Shown here in pieces: positions 1 through 9,268 of a stretch of DNA of 64,000 bases (positions are counted from its first letter, which is position 1; each line of letters begins with the position of its first letter). The position numbers and the translations under genes were made by a program. This DNA is from Minicystis rosea (GTDB lineage: Bacteria; Myxococcota_A; Polyangia; Polyangiales; Polyangiaceae): contig CP016211.1 in the NCBI GenBank assembly GCA_001931535.1, positions 6,183,573-6,247,572 of the forward strand, in the 5' to 3' direction. Below the pieces are notes generated by a model, which was not told the DNA's origin, did not search any database, and saw only the letters and a program-made list of their open reading frames with translations.

Positions 1-66
1 GAAGGGGTCCATCACGACGTGACGGCACGGAAGCGCGTGGGCGCGAGAGGGTCGGAGGCGAGGCGC

Positions 67-1179
67 ATGGCGGCGCCTCCGACATCTCGACCGCGCCTGC
101 GCGACCTCGGTGTCCGTATCGGACGCTTCCCGACCGGCGCGAACAACGCCATCACGGACGTGACGGGCGTGCGCGTCGGCCACGTGACGCTCATCGACGG
201 CGAAGGCCCTTTGCGTCCCGGCATGGGCCCCGTGCGCACGGGCGTCACGGCCATCATCCCCGCCGCCGGCGACGTCTTCCTCCAACGCGTGTTCGCCGGC
301 AGCTTCGTTTTGAACGGCGCCGGCGAGATGACGGGCCTTTTGCAGGTGGACGAATGGGGTCTGTGCGAGACACCCATTCTCCTCACCAACACGCTCGGCG
401 TGGGCCGCGTCGCGGACGCCACCATTTCGTGGATCCTCCGCCATCACCCGCGCATCGGCAGCGACTTCGACGTGGTGATTCCCGTCGTCGCCGAGTGCGA
501 CGACAGCTACCTCAACGACGCCGTCGGCCGCCACGTGACCGAGACCCATGTGTGGACCGCGCTCGACGGCGCCGAAGCTGGCCCCGTGGCCGAAGGCAAC
601 GTGGGCGCCGGAACGGGGATGCAGACCTTCAATTTCACCGGCGGTATCGGCACCTCCAGCCGCCTCGTGGACACCGGCGTCATCAAGGCCACCGTCGGTG
701 CCTTGGTGCTCTCCAATTTCGGCGAGCTCCCGAGCCTGCGCATCGCCGGCATCCCCGCCGGACAGCTCCTCGCCGATCAGTTCTCGCACGTGAAGCGCCG
801 CCCCTCGGCCGGCTCCATCGTGGTGTTGATCGCCACCGACGCGCCGCTCCTCTCCCGGCAGCTCTCCCGCTTGTGCAAGCGCGGCGCGCTGGCCCTCGGC
901 CGCGTGGGTGGCTATGCCGCCAACAACTCGGGAGAGCTCCTGTTCTCCTGGAGCACCACCAACCGTGTTCCGCGCGAGCGCGTGATGCACCACCACACCG
1001 TGGAGATCATGCTCGATACGGAGATGGATGCGCTCTACGAGGCCACCGTCGACGTGGTGGAGGAGGCCGTGCTCAACGCCATCGTCGCCGGCGTCCCGAT
1101 GACCGGGCAGAACAACCACGCCGTCCCGGCGCTGCCCATCGAGGACGTGCGCGAGCTTCTGCTCAAGCACCGCACGTGA
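67..1179 (+). CDS. P1 family (DmpA/BapA-type) aminopeptidase
   Basis: Peptidase family S58/P1 (L-aminopeptidase/D-esterase). These enzymes are made as one chain and self-cleave before a Ser that becomes the N-terminal nucleophile of the beta subunit. The expected Gly-Ala-Leu-Val-Leu-Ser-Asn-Phe-Gly block is present with Ser at about residue 216. The N-terminal GANNAITDVTGVRVGH block and the NVGAGTGM block are also typical. I chose the ATG at 67 because GGAGG lies about 10 bases upstream; an in-frame GTG at 19 would add 16 Arg-rich residues. No signal peptide is evident, so a cytosolic enzyme is likely. It stands alone, ending 350 bp before the next gene. The family is clear; the substrate (D-amino acid ester, beta-peptide or dipeptide) cannot be read from sequence. 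Confidence 0.9.
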   Translation: MAAPPTSRPRLRDLGVRIGRFPTGANNAITDVTGVRVGHVTLIDGEGPLRPGMGPVRTGVTAIIPAAGDVFLQRVFAGSFVLNGAGEMTGLLQVDEWGLCETPILLTNTLGVGRVADATISWILRHHPRIGSDFDVVIPVVAECDDSYLNDAVGRHVTETHVWTALDGAEAGPVAEGNVGAGTGMQTFNFTGGIGTSSRLVDTGVIKATVGALVLSNFGELPSLRIAGIPAGQLLADQFSHVKRRPSAGSIVVLIATDAPLLSRQLSRLCKRGALALGRVGGYAANNSGELLFSWSTTNRVPRERVMHHHTVEIMLDTEMDALYEATVDVVEEAVLNAIVAGVPMTGQNNHAVPALPIEDVRELLLKHRT

Positions 1180-1532
1180 GCGCAGAATGGTTGTGAGCGG
1201 CGTTTGCGCGACTGCCACTCTCGCTCGAGCTGGTGTCGATGGAGTCGGCAGCGGCGACACGAGGTGAGAGCCGAGCTCGCCCGCGGCGCGATCCGCTTCG
1301 ATGTCCAGCTCGAAGCGTTGCTCCACGCCGCCGACACCGTCGCGCCACACGGTCGCGTGCCACCGACCACCGTCACCGGGGTACGCGCAGCGCGAGACGA
1401 GCACCTGGCCACGGGCCGCCTCGTGTCGCATCGGCCCCGCGCCGGCTACCAGAGGGCTTGCGCCTGCTTTCCGGCCCCGATTAGCATTCGGCACGAATGC
1501 CGTCTTGCGCGTTCGCGAAGGTCTGATCGCCC
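1180..1532. other. Intergenic stretch, no gene supported
   Basis: Spacer between two same-strand genes. It has short Arg-rich open frames on both strands with no ribosome binding site or family resemblance. It probably holds the promoter of the DUF2169 gene, but no clear -35/-10 pair stands out. Confidence 0.5.
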
Positions 1533-4130
1533 ATGGATGTCGTCTCGAATTGCCCGCTGCGCGTCGCCTCGCTGCGCTGGCAGGCGCGGCGCGGGCGCTG
1601 GGCGCTCACCGTCGTCGCCAAGGCCACGTATCACCTGAGCCCCGTCGCCTGCACGTTGGCCAACGAGCAGGAAGATCCGAACGAGCACGAGAATCACTGG
1701 GACGACGATCCGCGGCGGAGCGTCTATTCGCCGAGCGATCTCGTGCCCTGGAAGCCCGCGCCGGAGGTCGTGCTCGTCGGCCATGCGTTCGCGCCGCGCG
1801 GGGAGCCGGTGTCGCGCCTCGTGGCGCGGCTCATCGTGGGCAACGTCGACAAATCGATCGTGGTCCACGGGGAGCGATCGTTCGCGCAGGATGGATCGCT
1901 GCGATCCGGCGCGCGCTTCCGGCGGATGCCGCTGCGCTACGAGCGCGCCGCCGGCGGGCCCGACACGACGAACCCGGTGGGCATGGCGCGCGCGAAGGAC
2001 ACGCTCGGCGCGGTGCTCCTGCCCAACCTGGAGCCGCCGGGGCTCAACATCACGCGCGCCGACGAGTTCATCGAGCCCATCGGCTATGCGCCCATCGCCG
2101 CCGATTGGCCCACGCGCCGCGAGCGGCTCGGCCGCGGCGCCGGGCAATGGACCATGGATGCGCTCCGGCAAGAGCCCGTCCCCGAGTGGCTCGATCAACG
2201 CTTCTTCATGTCCGCGCCGCCGGATCAGTACCTCGAAGAGCTGCGACCGAACGAGCGGCTCGTGCTGGAGAACCTGCACCCCGATTACGTGCGTCTCGTG
2301 ACGAACCTCCCGGGTTGGGAGCCGCGGGCCTTCGTCGAGCGACCGCGCGCCGCCGTCGCCGAGCTGTCGATGACGTGTGACACGCTGTGGATCGACACAG
2401 ATCGATCGATCTGCACGCTCACGTGGCGCGCGCAGATCGCGCTCGACGATCCCGATCAAGACGGGCGCGTCGTCATCGGCATGGAGCTCCAAGGCCGCCC
2501 GCTCGCCTGGTCCGACGTCGCGCCGCAGACGCCGCGCCGCGCCGAAACGGCGTCTTCAGCCGAGCGAAAGCAGCGCACCACGATCGTGTCGTCGCCCGCG
2601 CAGCCGCCGATGGCCATGCCCTTCACGTCCGCGCCGCCGGCGTGGCCCTCGTGGCTCGGCTCGCGTCCCGAAGGCGAGCAACACCCAGGCGACGTGCGTT
2701 TGGATGCGCTGGGCGGCACCGGAACGGTCGACGTCCAGATGCCGAAGGACGTCATCGAGAGCGCCATCGCGCGCGCCGAAGCAGCCAAAGCCGCCGCGCT
2801 CGCGAATCCCGGCGACGCCGCGCGCGTGCCCGCGCCGAGCGAGATCTCGCCGCCCACGTGGATCAAGCGAGCGCCGTTGTCGAGCGTCCCCGAAGCCCCG
2901 AGCTTCGGCGCGCCGCCGGCCCTTCCCACGAGCCCGCCCACGCTCGCCGACGCGCCCGGCTTCGGCCCGCCTCCCGCGCTCGCGCAGCCGCCCATCGTCC
3001 CGCAACCGCTCGCTGCGCCGTCCCTCACCGCACCGGCCATGGCCTCGCTGGTGATGCCTGCGCCCGCGATGACCGTGGGCCAGCGCGCCGCCGCCACCAC
3101 GGATGCGCCCGGCCTCGGTTGGCTGCGCGCTGCCCCGGCCTCTCCATCCACGCCGCTCGGCAGCCCTTCCACCGATGCTTCCGCGACGCCGGCCCCCGCG
3201 CCCGTGCGCCCGGCCTCCTCGAGCGACCTCCGCGATGCCGCCGCGCGCGGCGTCGTCGCGGCCTCGAATGCAGCGGCCGCCGCGGCCCCGAGCGAGCCCG
3301 CGACATCCTCCAACGCCACGAGCGCCGCGCGTGCCGCGAATGCGCGCCCCGCCGCCCGCGATCACGTCGACCTGCTCTGGTACGACGCCGACGCGGCCCC
3401 GCGCATGCTGAGCCACAAGGCCCTCAGCGAAGCGCGCCCGCCGCGGCCTCAGGTCACGTGGAGCGCCGGCGGCGAGAGCCCCCCGCGCGAGCCGCAGGAC
3501 GTGAAGGATCGCCGCGAAGTGATGGCCATCCTGAGCCGCGGAATCCCCATCGAGGAGGCCGCCCTCAACGAGGCCGCCAACGCCGCGTATCAAGACGACG
3601 GCACCTACGCGGCCCCGCTCGCGCTCATCGCCGGCGATCTCTCGTTCACCTTCGACGAGATCGAGACCCTGCGCGCCACCGTCACCGTGGCCACGCCCTT
3701 CGTCGGCAACGACAAGCGCCTCAAGGACGTCGTCGCCAACGGCATGGAGGTCCTCAAATCCGAATGGCGCGTCCCCGGCGACATCGCCGAAGGCGTCACC
3801 CGGCGCATCGAAGAGGCCTTCGTGCAGGGCCAGCGCGCCGTCGCGCCCAACTACCTGGAGAACAGCGTCGAGAAGATCCTCCTCGAAGGCCGCTCCTACC
3901 AAAAGAAGAAGCTCTTCGGCGCCTCCCGCATCCGCGCGCTCTTCTCCTTCGGCGGCAGCTCCGCCGCCATTCCCACCTATCTGCCGGAAGATCTGGCCGA
4001 GAAGCTCCCCCTCTTCCGGCGCTTCAAGGCCAAGCTCATCGTCGAGCTCCGCCCGCAGGAAGACCAATACGAGACCCACGAAGGCGCCCTCCTCTCCCTC
4101 GCCTTGGGGCGCCTACTGCGCCGCAGTTGA
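1533..4130 (+). CDS. DUF2169 domain protein with long Ala/Pro linker
   Basis: An 865-residue protein. Residues about 1-330 match DUF2169, a domain common in myxobacteria and in type VI secretion neighbourhoods of Proteobacteria: VVAKATYHL near the start, then the SDLVPWKP and VLVGHAFAP blocks and a GMELQGRPL block near residue 315. Residues about 340-600 are a low-complexity Pro/Ala/Ser linker. Residues about 620-865 form a second ordered region with charged helices and no recognised family. No signal peptide or membrane segment is seen, so it is probably cytoplasmic. No T6SS or PAAR genes are adjacent here, so a secretion role is only a family-level suggestion. Confidence 0.8.
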   Translation: MDVVSNCPLRVASLRWQARRGRWALTVVAKATYHLSPVACTLANEQEDPNEHENHWDDDPRRSVYSPSDLVPWKPAPEVVLVGHAFAPRGEPVSRLVARLIVGNVDKSIVVHGERSFAQDGSLRSGARFRRMPLRYERAAGGPDTTNPVGMARAKDTLGAVLLPNLEPPGLNITRADEFIEPIGYAPIAADWPTRRERLGRGAGQWTMDALRQEPVPEWLDQRFFMSAPPDQYLEELRPNERLVLENLHPDYVRLVTNLPGWEPRAFVERPRAAVAELSMTCDTLWIDTDRSICTLTWRAQIALDDPDQDGRVVIGMELQGRPLAWSDVAPQTPRRAETASSAERKQRTTIVSSPAQPPMAMPFTSAPPAWPSWLGSRPEGEQHPGDVRLDALGGTGTVDVQMPKDVIESAIARAEAAKAAALANPGDAARVPAPSEISPPTWIKRAPLSSVPEAPSFGAPPALPTSPPTLADAPGFGPPPALAQPPIVPQPLAAPSLTAPAMASLVMPAPAMTVGQRAAATTDAPGLGWLRAAPASPSTPLGSPSTDASATPAPAPVRPASSSDLRDAAARGVVAASNAAAAAAPSEPATSSNATSAARAANARPAARDHVDLLWYDADAAPRMLSHKALSEARPPRPQVTWSAGGESPPREPQDVKDRREVMAILSRGIPIEEAALNEAANAAYQDDGTYAAPLALIAGDLSFTFDEIETLRATVTVATPFVGNDKRLKDVVANGMEVLKSEWRVPGDIAEGVTRRIEEAFVQGQRAVAPNYLENSVEKILLEGRSYQKKKLFGASRIRALFSFGGSSAAIPTYLPEDLAEKLPLFRRFKAKLIVELRPQEDQYETHEGALLSLALGRLLRRS

Positions 4131-4297
4131 AGAGCGCGTCGCGCGGCGTCGGTCGTCCTCCCTATCCGCGCGACGCTCGCGACGCTTTCTCGGTCACATC
4201 TCGAGCGCGCAACCGTCGCTCGCAGCCGATCTCGTCAAACCATCATCCTAATGAACGACGCCCGAGATCGCCTCGATCCCCCGGGCGCTCGGAACAC

Positions 4298-5917
4298 ATG
4301 GGGAAATGGATCGTCCTCGGTGACGGCGCGGCCCGCGCCACCTACGCCGAAACCCTCGCCGTGCACGCCGCCCTGCTCCACACCGGGCAGATTCTCTATT
4401 TCAGCGGCGACGCGTTCGACCGTTCTTTCCAGCACGCCTGGGCCACCCGCAAAGACTTCTCCGCCATCGATCACACTCGTCTCTTCGACTGCGTGACCTT
4501 CGCCGTCCGCACGATTGGGTCCCCGCGCGCCGATCTCTTCTGCTCCGGCCATGCCTTCCTCGGCGACGGTCGCCTCCTCGTCGCCGGAGGCACGGAGATG
4601 TTCCGCATCGAGGATGGAAGTCGCGACGCTCCCCATCATCATCTTCATTGGCCCGGGCTCCGGAGCGCCTTCGTCTTCGATCCGGAGAAGACCTCGTGGT
4701 CGGCCATCGCCGACATGGGCCCCGGCCCCAAGCTCGATGCGAGCGATCCCGATCCCGGCGGCGGGCGCTGGTATCCCACGCTGCTCACGCTCGCGAACGG
4801 TGATGTCCTCGCCGTCGCCGGTCACCCGAGCCACAACGACGTTCGCCACAACAACAACACACCGGAACGCTATTCACCCGACACCGATGTCTGGTCGCCC
4901 CTTCTGCCGCTCGGCGAGCCCTCCGGCCGGCGCGCAGGCGTGGATCCGACAGGCTATTTCCTCGTCTACTACCCTCGCCTCTTCCTGCTCCCGAGCGGTC
5001 ACGTCTTCTCCGCCGATCCGCTCTACACCGCGCCCGATCCGCGCGCGAACGAGAGCATCGTCTTCGAGCCCGAACAAGGCCGCATCATCGCGACCCATCC
5101 CGGGCCGAGCACGGTCACCGCCCTGCGCGGCGCCTACACCAATGAAGGCAACACCGGCGCACACCGCACGGCCGTGCTCCTGCCCCTGTTGCCCGAGAAT
5201 GGTTATCGGCCCCGCGTCCTCCTCGCCGGCGGACCCGAGGCCGCGATCATCGATCTCGGCAGCGAGGAGCCCCGCTGGGCCCCGACGTCACCGCGCACGC
5301 TCCCCGGCGCACCGGAGCGCATCCACCCGAATGCCGTCCTGCTCCCCACCGGCGAAGCGCTCATCCTCGGCGGCGTCCAGCCCGGCCACGGCGACGACGA
5401 ACACGCCGCCGTCCGCGAAGCCGAGCTCTACGACCCCGAAAAAGGCACTTGGACCCACGATCCCGAGAAAGCCGAAGTCCCTCGCCAATACCACTCCGTC
5501 GCCCTGCTCATGCCCGACGGACGCATCTTCACCGCAGGATCCGACAAGGAAGGCAACACCGGAATCGCCGCCGCCGAGCTGCGCGTGGAGATCTACGAGC
5601 CTTGGTACGTCGCGGAGCCGCGCCCCGCGATCACCGGTGCTCCCGAGGCCGTGAAGTACGGTGAGCCCATCGTCATCACGGCTCCGTCCGCGGCCGAGGT
5701 CGCCCGCGTGGCCGTGATCCGCGCCGGCTCGTGCACCCACTCGTTCAATGCCGATCAGCGCTACGTCGGCCTCGTCTCCACGGCAACCGCGCCCGATACC
5801 ATCGAGGCCACCGCGCCCCCGAATGGCAACGTCGCGCCGCCGGGCCATTACCTGCTCTTCGTCATCGATCGGCGCGGCGTCCCTTCCGTGGGGCGATTCC
5901 TCTTCATCGGTGCTTGA
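4298..5917 (+). CDS. Galactose-oxidase/glyoxal-oxidase-like copper radical enzyme
   Basis: A 539-residue kelch-type beta-propeller with a C-terminal DUF1929 (galactose oxidase C-terminal) domain. The residues that build the mononuclear copper site and Cys-Tyr cofactor in galactose oxidase appear to be present: Cys82 in LFCSGH, Tyr159 in GGRWYPTL, Tyr398-His399 in RQYHSV, and His481 in SCTHSFN. The family oxidises primary alcohols or aldehydes to make H2O2. No signal peptide follows the chosen ATG, and the upstream in-frame sequence is Arg-rich rather than hydrophobic. That is odd, because relatives are usually exported or membrane anchored. The enzyme is not obviously in an operon. Confidence 0.85.
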   Translation: MGKWIVLGDGAARATYAETLAVHAALLHTGQILYFSGDAFDRSFQHAWATRKDFSAIDHTRLFDCVTFAVRTIGSPRADLFCSGHAFLGDGRLLVAGGTEMFRIEDGSRDAPHHHLHWPGLRSAFVFDPEKTSWSAIADMGPGPKLDASDPDPGGGRWYPTLLTLANGDVLAVAGHPSHNDVRHNNNTPERYSPDTDVWSPLLPLGEPSGRRAGVDPTGYFLVYYPRLFLLPSGHVFSADPLYTAPDPRANESIVFEPEQGRIIATHPGPSTVTALRGAYTNEGNTGAHRTAVLLPLLPENGYRPRVLLAGGPEAAIIDLGSEEPRWAPTSPRTLPGAPERIHPNAVLLPTGEALILGGVQPGHGDDEHAAVREAELYDPEKGTWTHDPEKAEVPRQYHSVALLMPDGRIFTAGSDKEGNTGIAAAELRVEIYEPWYVAEPRPAITGAPEAVKYGEPIVITAPSAAEVARVAVIRAGSCTHSFNADQRYVGLVSTATAPDTIEATAPPNGNVAPPGHYLLFVIDRRGVPSVGRFLFIGA

Positions 5918-6012
5918 TTCACACGGCGAGGCCTGAGAAGCGCGCGCGACACTCTGGCAGCAGAGTTTGGGGCGTTTGCCAGAACGATCATGGCAGGATG
6001 CACGGGCGCCGC

Positions 6013-6993
6013 TCAGCGCCGCACCTCGAGGAGCACCTTGCCGATGGTGTTGCGACCCTCGAGCCGCCGATGCGCTTCGGCGGCCTCCGCGAGCGGGAAG
6101 ACGCCGGCGATGCGCGGGCGGAGCCAACCTGCGCGCAGCCCTTCGAAGACATCGCGAGCGCGCGCCGCCATCTCCTCGGGACTGCGCACGGCGTTGAGCA
6201 AGTTGCCTCCCGACACCGAGATCGACTTCGCCATCAACGTCGCCGGCGCCAAGGGCTCGGGAGCGCCGCTCGCCCAACCGTAGAAGGTGATGTGACCACG
6301 CGTGGCCACGGCCTCGAGGTTCTTCGCGAAGGTGTCTTTGCCGACGCCGTCGATGATGTAGTCGGCGCCTTTGCCTCCGGTGATGCGCTTGGTGGCAGAC
6401 ACGAAATCATCTTCACCGTAGAGGATCACGTGGTCGGCGCCCGCCTCCCGTGCCGCCGCCGCCTTCTCCGGCGTGGAGACCGTGCCGATCACGCGAGCGC
6501 CCTGCCGATGCGCCCACTGGCAGAGGAGCAGGCCCATGCCACCGGCCGCTGCGTGCACGAGGACGGTCGCGCCTCGGCGCACGCTGGGCACGTCGCAGAG
6601 GAGGTCATGCGCCGTGAGGCCTTGCAGCGTCAGCGCCGCAGCATGCTCGAAGCCGACGTCGTCGGGCAAAGGCACCACGTGCGCTTCCGCGACGCGAACC
6701 TGCTCGGCATACGCGCCGAACGCGAAGGCGAGGCACGTGACGCGGTCGCCTGCGCGCACGCGCGTGACGCCCTCACCGACGGCTTCGACGATGCCGGCGG
6801 CTTCGAGGCCCGGTGTGACGGGAAGCGGGATGGGCCCTGGATATCCCGTCTTCCGCAGGTTGATGTCGGCGAAGTTCACGCCCGCATGGGCCACGCGCAC
6901 GACGACCTCCCCGCGGCGAGGCTCGGGGATGGGCACGTCGTGAAGCTCGAGGACCTCGGGACCACCGTGACGATCGAGTCGAATGGCCTTCAT
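6013..6993 (-). CDS. Quinone oxidoreductase (zinc-free MDR family)
   Basis: A 326-residue NADPH:quinone reductase of the medium-chain dehydrogenase superfamily. It starts MKAIRLDRHGGPEVLEL and has the AGVNFADINLRKTGYP block, the cofactor-binding VLVHAAAGGMGLLLCQWA block near residue 145, and the GRNTIGKVLLEV ending. The structural zinc cysteines of alcohol dehydrogenases are absent, as expected. AAGGAG sits 5-6 bases before the ATG. The start overlaps the stop of the upstream EamA transporter gene by four bases (ATGA), so the two are translationally coupled. The substrate is unknown; reduction of quinones or enals is the family role. Confidence 0.93.
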   Translation of the reverse strand: MKAIRLDRHGGPEVLELHDVPIPEPRRGEVVVRVAHAGVNFADINLRKTGYPGPIPLPVTPGLEAAGIVEAVGEGVTRVRAGDRVTCLAFAFGAYAEQVRVAEAHVVPLPDDVGFEHAAALTLQGLTAHDLLCDVPSVRRGATVLVHAAAGGMGLLLCQWAHRQGARVIGTVSTPEKAAAAREAGADHVILYGEDDFVSATKRITGGKGADYIIDGVGKDTFAKNLEAVATRGHITFYGWASGAPEPLAPATLMAKSISVSGGNLLNAVRSPEEMAARARDVFEGLRAGWLRPRIAGVFPLAEAAEAHRRLEGRNTIGKVLLEVRR

Positions 6994-7895
6994 GCATCGC
7001 TCCTTGGCAACAGAACGGCGAGGGTGCCGGCGAGGATGAGCGCCGCGCCGACGAGGACGGCAGGCCCGATGGGCTCGTCGAGGACGAGGGCCGCCGAGCC
7101 CAAAGCAACCAGAGGCTCGAGCAGCGTGAGCGTCGCGGCATGACTGCCGTGGATGCGCCGCAAGCCCCACAAGAAGAGCAGGCCGCCCGCGACGCCGGGG
7201 CCGAGCCCCGCGATCGCGAGCCACAGAAACGCCGTCGCGGTGAGGTGTGACCACGATCCCTCAGGCACGAGCGCAACGAGCAACGGCAGGGCGAGGAGCG
7301 CGCGCAGGCACATCAGCTCACCGCCGGAGAGCCGCGCCGAGAGCCGCTTGTTCATCACGATGACGGACGCGAAGCACAGCGCGCTCGCCGCGCCCCAGAG
7401 CGCGCCCACGAGATCGCGCGCGCCATCGCCCGCCGCCCACGGGCGCAGCATCACGGCGAGGCCCACGCAACCGATCACGGCCGCCGTCATCGCGCGCGCC
7501 CCGAGCCGTTCGCGCAGCAGCAGCGGCGCGCCCACCGCGACCACCACGGGCGCCAAGTTGTGCGTGAGCATCGCGACGGCCACCGTCGTGAAACGGAAGG
7601 CGCGAAAGAGGCAGACGACGTTGAGCGCCTCCGCGGCCGCGAGGACGACCAGCGCGAGCCACGGCGTCGTCGAGCCCGGCATCACCGCGAGACGCGCGCG
7701 CCGCTCGCGCCACATCACAGGCGCCGCGCCGATCCCCATGACCGCCATGAGCACGAGCACCTCGAGCATCGGATCGAGGTGCGCCGACCGCTCGGCGCGC
7801 TTCACGAGCATGGGCACGATCCCCCACGCCGACGCGGCCACGGCGGCCATCAACAGCCCTCCACGCCGCGACTGCGGTGTCGCTGACGAAACCAT
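6990..7895 (-). CDS. EamA/DMT-family transporter
   Basis: A 301-residue inner membrane protein with about ten hydrophobic helices in two repeated EamA halves (residues about 12-145 and 160-297). The DMT superfamily usually exports metabolites or amino acids. The end of each half carries the usual small-residue helix, e.g. LLEPLVALGSAALVLDEP. It forms a two-gene unit with the downstream oxidoreductase through an ATGA overlap, so transport and reduction of a common compound is plausible but unproven. Substrate cannot be predicted. Confidence 0.9.
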   Translation of the reverse strand: MVSSATPQSRRGGLLMAAVAASAWGIVPMLVKRAERSAHLDPMLEVLVLMAVMGIGAAPVMWRERRARLAVMPGSTTPWLALVVLAAAEALNVVCLFRAFRFTTVAVAMLTHNLAPVVVAVGAPLLLRERLGARAMTAAVIGCVGLAVMLRPWAAGDGARDLVGALWGAASALCFASVIVMNKRLSARLSGGELMCLRALLALPLLVALVPEGSWSHLTATAFLWLAIAGLGPGVAGGLLFLWGLRRIHGSHAATLTLLEPLVALGSAALVLDEPIGPAVLVGAALILAGTLAVLLPRSDA

Positions 7896-7976
7896 CGGTC
7901 GCCAGCGTGGCGGGCCGCGTGTCAGACGTCGAACGCGTTGTCCTTGCGGATGCGTTAAGCGCAGCTTGATGCATGA

Positions 7977-8000
7977 CGAGGCCTCTTCATGAAGGCCTCG
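7977..8000 (-). terminator. Hairpin 3' of the ATP-grasp gene
   Basis: Perfect 8-bp stem (CGAGGCCT/AGGCCTCG) with an 8-base loop, 43 bp past the stop of the minus-strand ATP-grasp gene. There is no strong T-run, so termination is inferred from position. Confidence 0.4.
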
Positions 8001-8043
8001 ATCTCACCGCGCGATCCGTGACCGTGAGCGCATCGCGGAGAGG

Positions 8044-8919
8044 TCATGAATCGAGCGCGGCGGAGATCACCTCGGCGAAACGTTCGGCGCTGCCGAGGAC
8101 GAGGCCGAGGTAGAGCTCCGGATCGATGACCTCGAGCTCCATCAAGGCCCAAGCATCACCGTCACGCACGAGATCGACACGCGCATAGAGCAGCGGCGCC
8201 GGTGCCAGCCCGGCGATGCGCGTCGCGAGCGCGATGTCGTCGTCGCTCGGGTGCACGCGCCGGCGCACCCCGCCGTGATCGCTCTGCACGCGAAAATCCC
8301 CGGCGCGCGGCGTCTTGTCCACCGCATGCGCGAAGCGGCCGCCGAGGAGCACGATCGATCGTTCCCCCTCGGTCTGCACCGCGGGGAGAAACGGCTGCAC
8401 CAGCACGTCGCGCCGAGCGACGAGCGCCGCCCAGCGCGCCTCGTCCTGCGCCGCGGTCACGCGCGCGCTGCGGAACGTGTCCACTGCCGACAGCGAGACG
8501 CGCGGCTTCACCACCACCTCGTCGAGCCCCTCCTCCTCGATCACCTCCGCGAGGCTGCGCCGATCCCCCGCAGGCACGAAGATCGTGCGTGGCACGCGCA
8601 CACCCGCAGCGGCGAGATCCGCGAGATAGCCTTTATCGAGGTTCCAGCGCAGCACCGGCGGCGGGTTGTACGTAGGCGTCCCCGTCGCGACGAGATCGTC
8701 GATCCACGCGCGAAACGCCGCCTCGTGCTCGTGATAATCCCAACACGAGCGCACGACGACGGCATCCACACCGGCCGGCGTGCCGCCGCGCCAATCGAAC
8801 GGCACCACGTCGATGCCGCGCGCAGCGAGCGGCGCGAGCACGTGCCGCTCGTCATTGGTGAGCGCGGGAGCACCCGCATAGGTCGCGAAGCCGAGGCGGC
8901 GAGAGATCGACTGGGTCAC
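8044..8919 (-). CDS. ATP-grasp domain protein (DcsG-like)
   Basis: A 291-residue stand-alone ATP-grasp protein. The N-terminal part has a VVRSCWDYHEHEAAF block resembling the RS(T)WDYH motif of DcsG-type ATP-grasp ligases and related orphan proteins. The middle has the phosphate-binding lysine region DEVVVKPRVSLSAVDT. The C-terminal Mg-binding region YARVDLVRD...LMELEVIDPELYL has the acidic residues expected of the fold. Such enzymes join a carboxylate to an amine using ATP, or open a ring as in D-cycloserine synthesis. No cycloserine genes are adjacent, so the substrate is open. It is divergent from the next hydrolase gene. Confidence 0.8.
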   Translation of the reverse strand: MTQSISRRLGFATYAGAPALTNDERHVLAPLAARGIDVVPFDWRGGTPAGVDAVVVRSCWDYHEHEAAFRAWIDDLVATGTPTYNPPPVLRWNLDKGYLADLAAAGVRVPRTIFVPAGDRRSLAEVIEEEGLDEVVVKPRVSLSAVDTFRSARVTAAQDEARWAALVARRDVLVQPFLPAVQTEGERSIVLLGGRFAHAVDKTPRAGDFRVQSDHGGVRRRVHPSDDDIALATRIAGLAPAPLLYARVDLVRDGDAWALMELEVIDPELYLGLVLGSAERFAEVISAALDS

Positions 8920-9261
8920 GGGTCGATCCTTTAGCGAGCTTCATCACGAAGACGAAGGGCAAAGAGCAAGGCCCCTCTCCCACCGTGCATGCGTCGCCGA
9001 AGGTCGAGCACGACAGCGAAGCGCATGGGGAGAGCGACTGCGTTCGCCCTCTTTTGGCGCTGCATACACCGCGAGCTCCAGCTCGGCATCGATCGCTGCC
9101 GCCCTTTACCGAGGCTACTGCCAAAGCGTCAAACGCGCACGTCCACGAGGGAGCCTCGACGGCGTTGCCTTCGTAGGGCGCACCGCCGCCGCAAAGTGGC
9201 TGGGACGCGCGCTCCTCCCGTGTGAGCATGGCGGCACGCAGCGTGCACACGCGCTGCGCGA
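8920..9261. promoter_or_regulatory. Divergent intergenic region
   Basis: A 340-bp spacer between the divergently read ATP-grasp and hydrolase genes. It must hold promoters for both, though no confident -35/-10 pair is visible. Its right end contains the start-codon hairpin listed separately. No gene is supported inside it. Confidence 0.4.
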
Positions 9262-9268
9262 ATGCTCA
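9223..9268 (+). promoter_or_regulatory. Stem-loop enclosing the hydrolase start codon
   Basis: Two nested inverted repeats: an outer 7-bp arm (9223-9229 with 9262-9268) and an inner 7-bp arm (CGCAGCG 9237-9243 with CGCTGCG 9252-9258). The ATG of the hydrolase gene (9262) lies inside the outer 3' arm. If transcribed, this fold would mask the start codon and could damp translation. This is inference from base pairing only. Confidence 0.35.

Noticed and set aside
2387..5917. A 1,176-codon Arg-rich open frame spanning DUF2169 and the copper oxidase
   Set aside because: The first half is out of frame with the DUF2169 gene and reads as Arg/Ala-rich shadow; only the last part (from 4298) is real.
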